A stretch of DNA of 64,000 nucleotides from M55B112 sp964539395 (GTDB taxonomy: Bacteria; Bacteroidota; Bacteroidia; Bacteroidales; GCA-2748055): NCBI GenBank assembly GCA_964539395.1, contig CAZIIU010000007.1, positions 1 to 64,000 on the forward strand, given 5' to 3'. A program made the translations under genes and the position numbers. This document shows positions 1-10,245 of the stretch, in pieces; positions within the stretch are counted from its first letter, which is position 1, and each line of letters opens with the position of its first letter. Under the pieces are notes generated by a model. It searched no databases. It saw only the letters and a list, made by a program, of their open reading frames with translations, and was not told the origin of the DNA.

Positions 1-112
1 ATGCGCTTATGATGGGCTGGAGGTGCAACATGGTATACTCCCAGGGTCTCCCATGTGAATATTTCGGCTCCAATTACCTAAATGCAGCCACTTAAGTTAT
101 ACCCAATAAACA

Positions 113-484
113 TCAACCCCACCTCTCCCAATACCTTTTGCTTCCCCTGATTTTGAACGAATCAATGGCTACTGTTTTGCCTTCTACCAGATTCCACTCT
201 TTGAGCAAACACACGAACCTTCTAAAGAGCTCCCGAAAGGCTTTGGCGTGGTTTTTTCGGAAATCAGCAATGGTTTTATACATCGGCCTGAGACCAGCTA
301 TCAGCCACATCGCCTCAATGTTGGTTTGTGCCTCACGTTCCAGCTTCCTGCTTGTTCTGATACCATACCTGTACCCGTATAGATACAGCTTCAGTAATAC
401 CGATGGATGATAGGGCGGGCGACCCTCTTCCTGACAATCTACATGGGAAATCCCAAAACTTTTCAGGTCAATGGCATCATTTTG
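113..484 (-). pseudogene. Transposase remnant, IS1182-like (DUF772 N-terminal part)
   Basis: The minus strand is open for about 124 codons and encodes the typical N-terminal region of IS1182/IS5-type transposases: RPPYHPSVLLKLYLYGYRYG, then EAQTNIEAMWLIAGLRP, a DFRKNHAKAF helix, and VAIDSFKIRGS, where the first catalytic Asp region begins. Both ends are broken. Upstream an in-frame TAA precedes the fragment with no start codon. Downstream the frame stops soon after FKIRGS, so the DDE catalytic core is missing. No terminal inverted repeats or target duplication could be made out. It lies at the leader-distal side of the CRISPR array and is probably an old, inactive insertion. The family call rests on motif memory. 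Confidence 0.75.
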
Positions 485-602
485 TTATATACAAGTTACT
501 GAATCATTGGTTAGTAATGAATTATCAAAAAACAAGTTATGAACAATTCTGGAGGGTTTTTACAAAGGCTGACGCTTAATGGTATGGTGTCGGCTGAGGA
601 AC

Positions 603-3600
603 GTTTCAATCCACGCACCAGCGAGGGGTGCGACCGAGGAAGATGGATTGGAAAAACAGTTGCGTGAGGTTTCAATCCACGCACCCGCGAGGGGTGCGAC
701 GTTAAGGAAATCGCAAAAATAAGTAATTATAAAAGTTTCAATCCACGCACCCGCGAGGGGTGCGACCGGGAACAGCTATTACCGGCCTGTTATATCCTGT
801 GTTTCAATCCACGCACCCGCGAGGGGTGCGACTTCTTTGATACGCACAGATCCCGCAGACTGTTTCTGTTTCAATCCACGCACCCGCGAGGGGTGCGACT
901 GAATAATGCACCAGCAAATACCGAGAGCAGCAGTGTTTCAATCCACGCACCCGCGAGGGGTGCGACGTTTATGTATAGTAGCTTCCCCGATACCCGGAAG
1001 TTTCAATCCACGCACCCGCGAGGGGTGCGACCAATTGCATCCTGTGATGATGAGTGCTACTAATAGTTTCAATCCACGCACCCGCGAGGGGTGCGACAAT
1101 TGGCAAACCGGCAAAGGGGTTACAAAGGTAGTTTCAATCCACGCACCCGCGAGGGGTGCGACAATTGGCAAACCGGCAAAGGGGTTACAAAGGTAGTTTC
1201 AATCCACGCACCCGCGAGGGGTGCGACAGAAGTAATTATTGTAAATAATTCAATATATACTGTTTCAATCCACGCACCCGCGAGGGGTGCGACTCTTGAT
1301 TTAGTTGCACCTCAGTTTGTATCTGCTGTTTCAATCCACGCACCCGCGAGGGGTGCGACGTCCAAAAATATGTGGAGCAATATGGGACGTAAGTGTTTCA
1401 ATCCACGCACCCGCGAGGGGTGCGACACGCAGACAGAGCAAAGATTCACTATTGGTTCATGTTTCAATCCACGCACCCGCGAGGGGTGCGACTGATATAA
1501 ACGGTAATGTTCAAGCGGGAGAAAGGTTTCAATCCACGCACCCGCGAGGGGTGCGACGGATTAGCATTCAAACAGTTTCAACTAGCATCCGGTTTCAATC
1601 CACGCACCCGCGAGGGGTGCGACTTCAGAATTACAGGTTGAATGGACTGAAAGCCATGTTTCAATCCACGCACCCGCGAGGGGTGCGACGCCATAACGAC
1701 CATCCATTGTCCAATAGATATGTTGTTTCAATCCACGCACCCGCGAGGGGTGCGACCTAAACATGGCTCCATGCTTAATAGGATTTAATGTTTCAATCCA
1801 CGCACCCGCGAGGGGTGCGACCTACCGGACTGATGGATATTATTTGAAGTTTTGGGTTTCAATCCACGCACCCGCGAGGGGTGCGACGTGCTAATTATGA
1901 ACATTGCGTGGCAAGTTACAATGTTTCAATCCACGCACCCGCGAGGGGTGCGACTGCTGCGAAGGTCAACAGCAGACCATACGCCTGGTTTCAATCCACG
2001 CACCCGCGAGGGGTGCGACCTGTCATTATCTTACCTGACCGCATCTGCATATAGTTTCAATCCACGCACCCGCGAGGGGTGCGACTGTAATAAGTAGTAG
2101 CTTGACCTATAACCGCAATGTTTCAATCCACGCACCCGCGAGGGGTGCGACTAGCCGTAGATTCCACAAGAACGGCACGACAAGGAGTTTCAATCCACGC
2201 ACCCGCGAGGGGTGCGACAAAATAGCCCCCGCAGTTCGGGGTAGGAATTGTTGTTTCAATCCACGCACCCGCGAGGGGTGCGACTTGCACGATTTAAGGA
2301 GTGGGATAGCATAGAAGTGTTTCAATCCACGCACCCGCGAGGGGTGCGACATTTGTACCATCTCCAAAATCTTCGATTATATGTGTTTCAATCCACGCAC
2401 CCGCGAGGGGTGCGACTGGAAAAGACTGACTGCCTTGTATCGGGTATTGAGGTTTCAATCCACGCACCCGCGAGGGGTGCGACGTCCAATTTCTAATATA
2501 CCTTCTTGCTTTAATTCAGTTTCAATCCACGCACCCGCGAGGGGTGCGACATCATTAACCACTGAACTAAACACCATCAAAAATGTTTCAATCCACGCAC
2601 CCGCGAGGGGTGCGACTCACCGTTCCACAAAGAAGAGCCATTGAATCCATGTTTCAATCCACGCACCCGCGAGGGGTGCGACTCCTGAAAACCGGTAAGG
2701 TTTCGGTAAGGGTGCAGGTTTCAATCCACGCACCCGCGAGGGGTGCGACATAAGTTTTTGGACTTCGGTTGAAGTTGAAACAGTTTCAATCCACGCACCC
2801 GCGAGGGGTGCGACCTTTAGGCACAGATGTGTTAGAACAGCTATGGGGTTTCAATCCACGCACCCGCGAGGGGTGCGACGAAAGTCGACCTCGTATAGCA
2901 ATTGAAACAGCTGAGTTTCAATCCACGCACCCGCGAGGGGTGCGACCAACGTATCGTTCTCCTGGATTTGTTCCTCCATGGTTTCAATCCACGCACCCGC
3001 GAGGGGTGCGACTCCGAACCAATTAATTTACCTTCTTCAGTTACATGTTTCAATCCACGCACCCGCGAGGGGTGCGACGCGAGGATTAGCAAGAAATACA
3101 TCATGATCAAGGTTTCAATCCACGCACCCGCGAGGGGTGCGACAATTTACGTATTTCCAGTAGATCGTTTAATTCAGGTTTCAATCCACGCACCCGCGAG
3201 GGGTGCGACCAATAGGTAACAACATAATACATACGATTAATAGTTTCAATCCACGCACCCGCGAGGGGTGCGACACCCAGCCCATTTTGAGTTTGAAGAT
3301 GGTATACAGGTTTCAATCCACGCACCCGCGAGGGGTGCGACAGAAACAATCACGCTGTCTTTCGCATTACTTACAGTTTCAATCCACGCACCCGCGAGGG
3401 GTGCGACTTTTACTGCTGTCGCATTCATGATGTTAGTTTTGTTTCAATCCACGCACCCGCGAGGGGTGCGACTAAGATTAATACGATTGAATATTCGTGG
3501 CATCTGTTTCAATCCACGCACCCGCGAGGGGTGCGACTCTTAACTACATAAACAGGATGATCAACAGTCATAGTTTCAATCCACGCACCCGCGAGGGGTG

Positions 3601-4403
3601 CGACAACATCATTAACTGTATAGCTATGAGAGTATCAAAGTTTCAATCCACGCACCCGCGAGGGGTGCGACAAGATATTCCATGCAACCGACACTTGTAC
3701 CCTTGTTTCAATCCACGCACCCGCGAGGGGTGCGACGTTACGAATAATTTGAGTGCTACAAATCTGTTGGGTTTCAATCCACGCACCCGCGAGGGGTGCG
3801 ACATATAATAGCAGGGATCCCATTTAATGATGCTAATGTTTCAATCCACGCACCCGCGAGGGGTGCGACCATTTTGATAGCAGCCATACCAGCACCGGCA
3901 ATAGGTTTCAATCCACGCACCCGCGAGGGGTGCGACACCTGTATTAACATCAGAAAGGCAATATTCAGAGGTTTCAATCCACGCACCCGCGAGGGGTGCG
4001 ACAGTCTAATTTTATAGATGGAGACCACCATATTTCAGTTTCAATCCACGCACCCGCGAGGGGTGCGACTCTCTCATATACTGGCCTAAAGCCTTCAAAA
4101 CAGAGTTTCAATCCACGCACCCGCGAGGGGTGCGACATCCGGGCAAAAGACACTTGAATCAATGCCACAGGGTTTCAATCCACGCACCCGCGAGGGGTGC
4201 GACATTTTTGAAAATATGCGTGTGCATAGAATTTCAGGTTTCAATCCACGCACCCGCGAGGGGTGCGACTCTTTAACTGATTGCCGTACGTTGTTAGTGG
4301 AGAAGTTTCAATCCACGCACCCGCGAGGGGTGCGACTTATGACTGCCGTAAGAATTGGGAGGTACCAATAGGTTTCAATCCACGCACCCGCGAGGGGTGC
4401 GAC
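603..4403 (-). CRISPR. Type I-C CRISPR array, 58 repeats / 57 spacers
   Basis: I count 58 copies of a 32-bp repeat which on the plus strand begins GTTTCAATCC and ends GGGGTGCGAC, separated by spacers of about 33-36 bp. Read on the minus strand the repeat ends in ATTGAAAC, the usual 3' end of type I-C repeats, so transcription should run towards low coordinates, away from cas2. The repeat at 603-634 has a C-to-A change at 620, as expected for the oldest, leader-distal unit. Two neighbouring spacers (1098-1130 and 1163-1195) are identical. All other repeats I inspected look the same, which suggests an active or recently active array. Confidence 0.98.
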
Positions 4404-4578
4404 TGTATGTTGCTTTATATATTGATATCAAAGGATTTCTGATTGCTACATCGCGAAAACACAAATTTTTCAGCATGTCAAAGAACGATTTTATTAAATT
4501 GAGCCCTAACTTATTAAGTTTCAAGTGCTGCGAAAGGTATACAGTTTAGAACATCACTTTGGGTTCGCGCTGGTCGTT
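4404..4578 (-). promoter_or_regulatory. CRISPR leader
   Basis: This AT-rich stretch without a convincing gene lies between the stop of cas2 and the first repeat (4372-4403). Repeat polarity and the degenerate repeat at the other end both place the leader here. On the minus strand it carries AT-rich runs and a TTGACA-like stretch near 4466-4473, but no good match to the Bacteroidota -33/-7 promoter. The array may be transcribed from a weak promoter here or by read-through from the cas operon. New spacers should enter next to 4403. Confidence 0.75.
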
Positions 4579-4869
4579 TCAGATTGTCAGAGGGCCTTCG
4601 GGATCATAGCTTGTTTTCACACCAATATGTTCGATTTTGGTTTTCCATTTACTTCCAAGAAGATAATAACGGACACTATCCTTTTCATGATCTATGATGC
4701 TTTCTAAACGATGTTTTAATTCTACAAATTGTACCGGATCAACCAGACATTCAAATACCGAGTTCTGGACGCGTTGGCCGAAATTCATACATTGTTTGGC
4801 TACTTTTCTCAATCTTTTTCTTCCCGATGAAGAAACTGTTTCCACATCGTATGTAATTAATATCAGCAT
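4579..4869 (-). CDS. cas2: CRISPR-associated endonuclease Cas2
   Basis: A 96-residue protein beginning MLILITYDV, the first beta strand of the Cas2 ferredoxin fold with the conserved Asp (residue 8). It continues with RLRKVAKQCMNFGQRVQNSVFEC, the usual helix and second strand. Length is normal for type I-C Cas2. With Cas1 it forms the integration complex that inserts new spacers at the leader end. It is the last gene of the cas operon, four bases after cas1 and directly before the leader, the standard I-C order. No oddities seen. Confidence 0.97.
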   Translation of the reverse strand: MLILITYDVETVSSSGRKRLRKVAKQCMNFGQRVQNSVFECLVDPVQFVELKHRLESIIDHEKDSVRYYLLGSKWKTKIEHIGVKTSYDPEGPLTI

Positions 4870-4873
4870 AGCT

Positions 4874-5905
4874 TCATCTGTTGATGAATACCGGATAACT
4901 GTCCAAATCGCCCCGAAGATATCTTGCCATCAATAATGCCTGGCAATAGGGAAGTAATCCGATGGGGACCTTCTCTTCCAGAAAAGGATGGATAATTTCT
5001 TCTTGTTTTCTTTTTTGCCAGGCTGTAATAACCTCTTTTCGCGTGTCATCGTCCATAACTATTCCTCCGGTTGGTTGTCGAACAAACCCTTTATTGGAAA
5101 TTTGTTTACGATTGATGAGTGACAATACCAAACGATCTGCTAAAAATGGCCTGAACTCTTCCATCATATCAAGTGCCAAGCTTTGCCGCCCGGGCCTGTC
5201 GACATGGAGAAAGCCCACGCAAGGATCGAGGCCAACGCTTTCAATTGCTGCTCGGACCTCATGCATTAAAAGGGTATAGGAAAATGATAACAAGGCGTTT
5301 ACATTATCTGTTGGTGGACGACGGTTACGTCCCTCCATTTTGAAATCATCCTTCTGATGTAAAATAAGCTGATCAAACACTGAGAAATAAGTCATAGCCG
5401 ACTCTCCTTCATATCCCCGTAGTTCATTTTGAGACACGGCATCTAATACCTGTTTTTGTTTGAATGTCAATTTGGAAATAGCCTCTTCCAATGCTGGCAG
5501 ATTAATATTTTGGGGATGATCGCGCACAGCCCGCTTCAATACGGTCTTTGAATTCGAAATCTTACCTGCTATAAATATTTTCGAAATTTGAAGGCAGATT
5601 TTTATATCATCTGCTACTCTGTATTGTTTTCGTCGCAATAATACATTGCCCGATACAGGACCTGTTACCCGACCTAAAAAACGCCCCCCTGGTGAGATGA
5701 AACTTAAGGCTACTTTTCGTTCCGCGCATAATGACATTAAATTAGGGCTGGCGCCCATAAACCCCATACTGACAATACCCTCAATATTGTGAACAGGAAT
5801 CCTGAAACGTTCTTTATTTTCAACTTTAACCACTACATTTTCACCATCACGACTCATATACGCTTCTGTTGTAGTTACAAACAAGGTATTTAAAAGTTTC
5901 CGCAT
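4874..5905 (-). CDS. cas1: CRISPR-associated endonuclease/integrase Cas1 (type I-C)
   Basis: 343 residues, the usual size for I-C Cas1. The N-terminal beta domain begins MRKLLNTLFVTT. The C-terminal helical domain carries the metal-binding Glu in LRGYEGESAMTYF and the His and Asp in FLHVDRPGRQSLALDMMEEFRP. It catalyses spacer integration together with Cas2. The gene overlaps the end of cas4 by 16 bp and is followed almost directly by cas2, so the adaptation genes are translationally coupled. In I-C systems Cas4 helps Cas1-Cas2 choose spacers with the correct PAM and orientation. Confidence 0.97.
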   Translation of the reverse strand: MRKLLNTLFVTTTEAYMSRDGENVVVKVENKERFRIPVHNIEGIVSMGFMGASPNLMSLCAERKVALSFISPGGRFLGRVTGPVSGNVLLRRKQYRVADDIKICLQISKIFIAGKISNSKTVLKRAVRDHPQNINLPALEEAISKLTFKQKQVLDAVSQNELRGYEGESAMTYFSVFDQLILHQKDDFKMEGRNRRPPTDNVNALLSFSYTLLMHEVRAAIESVGLDPCVGFLHVDRPGRQSLALDMMEEFRPFLADRLVLSLINRKQISNKGFVRQPTGGIVMDDDTRKEVITAWQKRKQEEIIHPFLEEKVPIGLLPYCQALLMARYLRGDLDSYPVFINR

Positions 5906-6564
5906 TGCAATTCACGTATTAGGTAACCGATTACTGTCCTTCCTGGGTTGATATTTTTCGGTAAACAGATATCGATCAATGAGCACGATTTACAGTGTGA
6001 TTTATAAACAGGTAGTGGAGTAATTGCATGTTCAAACAGCCGGTGCATTTCTTTGGCATAACAATATACCTGTTGTCTCAGCACTTTTGTAAACGGCACA
6101 ATGGTCCGTCTGCGGGTTTCGCCATAGAACAGGGAACCTTCATTGATGGTTGTTTCAAACATCTCTTCCATACAAATCGCCTGAGCGCACAGTTGCACTT
6201 CGTCACGTTCATCGGGTTTGGGTTTGCCCCGCTTATATTCAACCGGATGAGGTTTCCACCTGCCTGTTTTTTCGGGCAGTTCAATTCCCGAATCACACTT
6301 TTTGAATTCAACAACATCGGCACGGCCGGTCAGGCCTAAACTGCGTGATATGAGGTTTACTGAACGCCACACAACCAACGTGGCGCTTGAATCCTTTAGA
6401 AAAGGATCATCGACCCGCTCGTGCAGATGTTGTCCTTCAACGGTTTTTACATTCTCGGCCCATTGCTGTTCAACATGAATTAGTGCCCATTGTCGGGGAC
6501 AAAATGTTAGATGCTGAATGCCCGAAAGGAGAAGCAGTTCATCTTCTTCATAACGATTTTTCAT
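5890..6564 (-). CDS. cas4: CRISPR-associated exonuclease Cas4 (type I-C)
   Basis: About 224 residues from the chosen start MKNRYEEDELLLLSGI. A longer reading frame upstream would run into cas7, and its extra residues lack Cas4 character, so I prefer the internal ATG. Cas4 signatures are present: the first iron-sulfur Cys in LTFCPRQWALIHVEQQW, the nuclease Asp in LTGRADVVEF, VEYKRGKPKPDE with catalytic Glu and Lys, and a C-terminal Cys cluster CKSCSLIDICLP. The protein is a RecB-like 4Fe-4S nuclease that trims prespacers. It overlaps cas1 and lies 70 bp after cas7. Confidence 0.95.
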   Translation of the reverse strand: MKNRYEEDELLLLSGIQHLTFCPRQWALIHVEQQWAENVKTVEGQHLHERVDDPFLKDSSATLVVWRSVNLISRSLGLTGRADVVEFKKCDSGIELPEKTGRWKPHPVEYKRGKPKPDERDEVQLCAQAICMEEMFETTINEGSLFYGETRRRTIVPFTKVLRQQVYCYAKEMHRLFEHAITPLPVYKSHCKSCSLIDICLPKNINPGRTVIGYLIRELQCGNF

Positions 6565-6634
6565 TTTTCTATCAATAAGTAACTTTTCCGGTGATAAATT
6601 CCTTACCACCGAAAAAGGTTCCGAAACACAGGGA

Positions 6635-7753
6635 CTATACCATTTCAATCACTTCGACACCCTGTGGAATAGATGTTTTATCAATTGTAATATTATAATC
6701 ATTGAATGTCCGGGCTGGTTTTATAGGATCTTTCCTCTCTATTCTGATAGTATCAAAAAGTTGGTGGGTAGGCGCATTGCCCAATGCTGTTGAATGTTTG
6801 AATACAATTAATTTTCTGGTGCTCATCATGCCTCGTGCTGCAGAATGGTCATGGTCGAACATGTTTTTGAGTGCTTCCCAGAATAAGTCCAGATCATCTA
6901 CATTGAAACCTGTCTGGGCTGCAAGGTGAGCAGAAATAAACCCCTTTGAGAAATACAATCCATAGGGTACGGTAAACTTACGACCCATAGTTCGGTTATC
7001 TCCACCCTGCTTTTCAGCTTCAGACTCTGTGGCCACGGCCATACGGGTTATACTATGCTCCAGGGCTACCACAGGATCAACTGAACGTCCAAAAGTAAAT
7101 TGGATTGGACCACGTACCTGTCCACAATTAGGAGCTGATTTTAAAGAAAGAACGGCTCCAAATGTACGGATATCATAATAGTTATCACACATCCATTTTC
7201 TTCCTTTTTCAGTTTCATCTGCTTTTGGTTTTCTTGATTTTACTGACTTGGATAAATTATCAATCAGTAATTTCAGCTCTTTGTTATTAGTTATAAAAAC
7301 CCTATTTTCTTTCCAAAACTCCGCAAGTAATTTTTTATCGAAATCAAAAGCTACATTTAAGAATGCTTTAAACTGGCCGTCTTCGTTTTCTTCTTCCGAA
7401 ACACTTAGGCCTTCAGGTAAACTCAACTCCGAAATTATCTCTACATACTCATCAGGAATTTCTTTTTTACCCCCCTCCCCAAGCTCAATACCCAATTCTT
7501 TAAAAGCTTCAACATGGGCTCTTCCTAGTACTGCTTTTTCTTTCACATAGATATCAAAAGGCTTATCGGCACCTTTTACTATCTGCACAAAATTACGCAC
7601 TTTTCGTTTTAAACAAACGTCAGTTACTAAGCCCATACCTGTTTCGGCATCAACGCGTGGCAAATTCCCGGCATCGGGGTCACCATTAGGATTGCCGTCG
7701 GTTACATCGAACAGCAATGCAAAATCGTATCGGTTTTTAATTAGTTCGCTCAT
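6635..7753 (-). CDS. cas7: Type I-C Cascade backbone protein Cas7 (Csd2)
   Basis: 372 residues. The N-terminus KNRYDFALLFDVTDGNPNGDPDAGNLPR with the GNPNGDPD motif and the C-terminal GLYFSKGFISA and FEHDHSAARG-like regions (LKNMFDHDHSAARGMMSTRK) identify Csd2/Cas7. Several copies coat the crRNA to form the Cascade filament. It is longer than the roughly 290 residues I expect for this family. The extra length seems to lie around residues 90-190, a charged segment rich in Glu and Lys. It sits between cas8c and cas4 in the normal I-C order. Confidence 0.96.
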   Translation of the reverse strand: MSELIKNRYDFALLFDVTDGNPNGDPDAGNLPRVDAETGMGLVTDVCLKRKVRNFVQIVKGADKPFDIYVKEKAVLGRAHVEAFKELGIELGEGGKKEIPDEYVEIISELSLPEGLSVSEEENEDGQFKAFLNVAFDFDKKLLAEFWKENRVFITNNKELKLLIDNLSKSVKSRKPKADETEKGRKWMCDNYYDIRTFGAVLSLKSAPNCGQVRGPIQFTFGRSVDPVVALEHSITRMAVATESEAEKQGGDNRTMGRKFTVPYGLYFSKGFISAHLAAQTGFNVDDLDLFWEALKNMFDHDHSAARGMMSTRKLIVFKHSTALGNAPTHQLFDTIRIERKDPIKPARTFNDYNITIDKTSIPQGVEVIEMV

Positions 7754-7771
7754 AATAATATCTCCTATTTT

Positions 7772-9529
7772 TTAGTTGTTTTTATCTTTTTTTGTAAACA
7801 AATTCTGACGCTGATGGTAATACCCTATTGCAAAACGGCTTTGGTCGTCAAGTGACAAATGTGTGGGGAGTCCATTGCTATTCACTCCTATCATTATCTC
7901 TTGAATCATTTTTTCGTAGTAGGTTTTACTGCCTCCACCAAGTTTTGCTAAATGGTGATTTGACAGGTTGAGGAGGCGTCCAAAAACAGTTACCGGCGTG
8001 CTTGAAGCTGCGCCATAATAACGGTCTTTGATGGTAGCATTAATTCCTGGCTGTGCATCCTCCTGTATTTTTTCGAGCACAGCAAACAGACGGCCACAGA
8101 GGTAACCCTGGTTTTTGTTTTCTAAATCGAGTGACATGGTAATAAGTTTTTCGTTTGAATTATAAATTGTTTCTTTTCTATTTAAATAAGCTTTAAGAAT
8201 AGCTGCACGAATACGGTTAACATGCTGTTCTGCACGGATACGCCGGATACATTGCTGCTGAAGTGTGTCGGGGTATTTTGTTCCATCGAGAATGCTTTCA
8301 ATGACTTTTCCTGACAAATTGGGAGGAACATTATCAACTTTGTATTCAAATGATACATTGGAAAGTATATTAAATAGAGTGAAATACTCTCTATCATCAT
8401 TTTTACTTCGAATAATAGCCAAGTCCTTAAAATGCTTTGCGATATTGATTGCAAATTCTGAAACCTTACCTGTTTTCCAGAATCGGATGGATATTCGAGC
8501 TGCGTTAGGAGCGAGGCCCAAAATAAAAAATGGTGTTTCGCCCTCTGCATTAAGTCTACCAGTATGTAAAGATTCAAATAATGCTTTGACTACTTTTGAG
8601 TTTTTGTCGGGATGATCCTTATCGGGGGCACTAAAAAAAAATGAGAATTGATTTTCAAAAACAACTTGTTTCTGTGCCCAAAAAACGACTGAGGTATCTG
8701 CAATCTTGAACTTATTTTTCGAATCTTTTGCTAATAAAACATTTAAAGCCGTGGTATAAGCATCTTCCGCTTTTTGAGATACCGGTGCATTCATACCTTG
8801 TTCTTTAAAGTATGAATCATAACCGGAGTTCTTCTGGAATCCAACCAGTTTTCCCCCGCTCTTTCCACCTGGTATTGAAGTTGCGGAATGTAGAATTGCA
8901 ATCGGCGCTTTTTCCCCTGTAATCAAACAAACGCTTTTATTTACAATGTTTTGCTCTGGAATTTCAGATTCTGAACCGGTTTCAACTTCTTTTGTTAAAT
9001 CCTTATGCTCGGCTACAATCGTTTCTTCACCGGAAATCCGAAAGGAAAGATTGCATCCGGGTATTTTGTAACAATCATTCCAATTTTCATGGTCAAGAAC
9101 TTTTTGAATCTCATTTTTTTGTTCATAGAAATTGCAAACAGCTTTTAAAGCATCATTATCCGGGTTTTTTATTGATAGCTCTTTAACTTTTGAAAAAAAA
9201 GTGCTATTCTGTTTTTTTGCATTATTAATAGCTTTTTCGCTCTCATCTTTTGGTTGCCCTAAAACAAAACCATAATGATCCCATAATAAATTTGATTTTG
9301 TCCATGCTTTTACACCTGTTAGATGTCTATTTTTAATAACTAAAAATGTTTTTGCCCGCTTTTTTCTGCCTTCGCCAGTACGGGTATCTTCTAAATTTAG
9401 AAAATGTCCATTAGCATCAATCACAATGATAAATGTAATTTCTTTTCTTTCGAAGCCCATTGGTGCAATATTGCTTTCGGGATCGGCGGCCTTGCGCTGA
9501 TAATAGTCGTATAATACCTGTAGTATCAT
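7772..9529 (-). CDS. cas8c: Type I-C Cascade large subunit Cas8c (Csd1)
   Basis: 585 residues, normal for Csd1/Cas8c. The N-terminus MILQVLYDYYQRKA and the region KTFLVIKNRHLTGVKAWTKS followed by YGFVLG are typical, as is the late GYYHQRQNLFTKK end. In the I-C complex it recognises the PAM and positions non-target DNA; in known I-C systems the same gene also provides a small-subunit product from an internal start. I did not identify that start here with certainty. Its ATG overlaps the stop of cas5c in an ATGA arrangement, so the two are translationally coupled. Confidence 0.96.
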   Translation of the reverse strand: MILQVLYDYYQRKAADPESNIAPMGFERKEITFIIVIDANGHFLNLEDTRTGEGRKKRAKTFLVIKNRHLTGVKAWTKSNLLWDHYGFVLGQPKDESEKAINNAKKQNSTFFSKVKELSIKNPDNDALKAVCNFYEQKNEIQKVLDHENWNDCYKIPGCNLSFRISGEETIVAEHKDLTKEVETGSESEIPEQNIVNKSVCLITGEKAPIAILHSATSIPGGKSGGKLVGFQKNSGYDSYFKEQGMNAPVSQKAEDAYTTALNVLLAKDSKNKFKIADTSVVFWAQKQVVFENQFSFFFSAPDKDHPDKNSKVVKALFESLHTGRLNAEGETPFFILGLAPNAARISIRFWKTGKVSEFAINIAKHFKDLAIIRSKNDDREYFTLFNILSNVSFEYKVDNVPPNLSGKVIESILDGTKYPDTLQQQCIRRIRAEQHVNRIRAAILKAYLNRKETIYNSNEKLITMSLDLENKNQGYLCGRLFAVLEKIQEDAQPGINATIKDRYYGAASSTPVTVFGRLLNLSNHHLAKLGGGSKTYYEKMIQEIMIGVNSNGLPTHLSLDDQSRFAIGYYHQRQNLFTKKDKNN

Positions 9530-10236
9530 CGCCGTACCTCCTCGCTATTGGTTGGTGGAACTTCAATTACGCCACTATTTAGTAACGGCCTGAATAACAT
9601 GGGTTTGGGGTCATTCTCGTTAGTAAAATCCATTTCGAATAGCATAAAACCCAAATCCCGTGTTTCATCAATTGGCCTTTTTACTTCCAATTCCGGGTTT
9701 TCAATAAACCTAAAATTACATGAAAACTCACGGCAACCCAAGTAAGGTTGATTAAAGCACTGACCTTTTTTTGCCCTGCGCTCAAACATGGCATTGTATT
9801 TCCCGGGGTTTTCGGTACTTCGTAAAAGATGATGTTCCTCTTCAGCATCTTTCAACTCGGCAGGTGTTTCATGCGTGTGACGGTTCCTAAGCGGGATAAA
9901 TTCCATTTCGGCGTGTAAGCGGTACGCCACATCACGCAAAAAAAGACCTGCACGTTGTTGCCTTTCATCCTCGATGAATATTTCTTTCGATTTTGGGCTC
10001 ATCAGTTTACCCACTTCATTACGCCGGACCGAAATCCAACGGATTGGTTGTAGCACTTCTATCTTTCTAATCTGCCATTGAATGGCTGGTTTCCAAAAGA
10101 TAGCTTCGAATATGGCACGTGCCGCCGACGGGGTGATTACATCGTAACTTACCCGCTCCACCTTCATTTCAGGTCGGGTAAAACATGCGTAATCGCCCCA
10201 AACTTCAATGCAAAACCGTTTGTTGTAGTATTCCAT
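9526..10236 (-). CDS. cas5c: Type I-C crRNA-processing protein Cas5c (Cas5d)
   Basis: 236 residues. The N-terminus FCIEVWGDYACFTRPEMKVE is the family signature, followed by SYDVITPSAARAIFEAIFWKP and a central TYR-like segment. Type I-C has no Cas6; Cas5c cuts the precursor crRNA at the repeat hairpin and stays bound to the 5' handle. Length is usual. It lies nine bases after cas3 and overlaps cas8c by four. The GC-rich repeat stem in the neighbouring array is the expected substrate. Confidence 0.96.
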   Translation of the reverse strand: MEYYNKRFCIEVWGDYACFTRPEMKVERVSYDVITPSAARAIFEAIFWKPAIQWQIRKIEVLQPIRWISVRRNEVGKLMSPKSKEIFIEDERQQRAGLFLRDVAYRLHAEMEFIPLRNRHTHETPAELKDAEEEHHLLRSTENPGKYNAMFERRAKKGQCFNQPYLGCREFSCNFRFIENPELEVKRPIDETRDLGFMLFEMDFTNENDPKPMLFRPLLNSGVIEVPPTNSEEVRR

Positions 10237-10245
10237 ATTGGGTCT

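Noticed and set aside
906..4371. Many open frames across the array with SHPSRVRGLK, FNPRTREGCD or SIHAPARGAT repeats
   Set aside because: They are translations of the CRISPR repeat in different frames; not genes.
603..4403. Self-targeting spacers against this window
   Set aside because: None was noticed by eye, but a full search was not possible.
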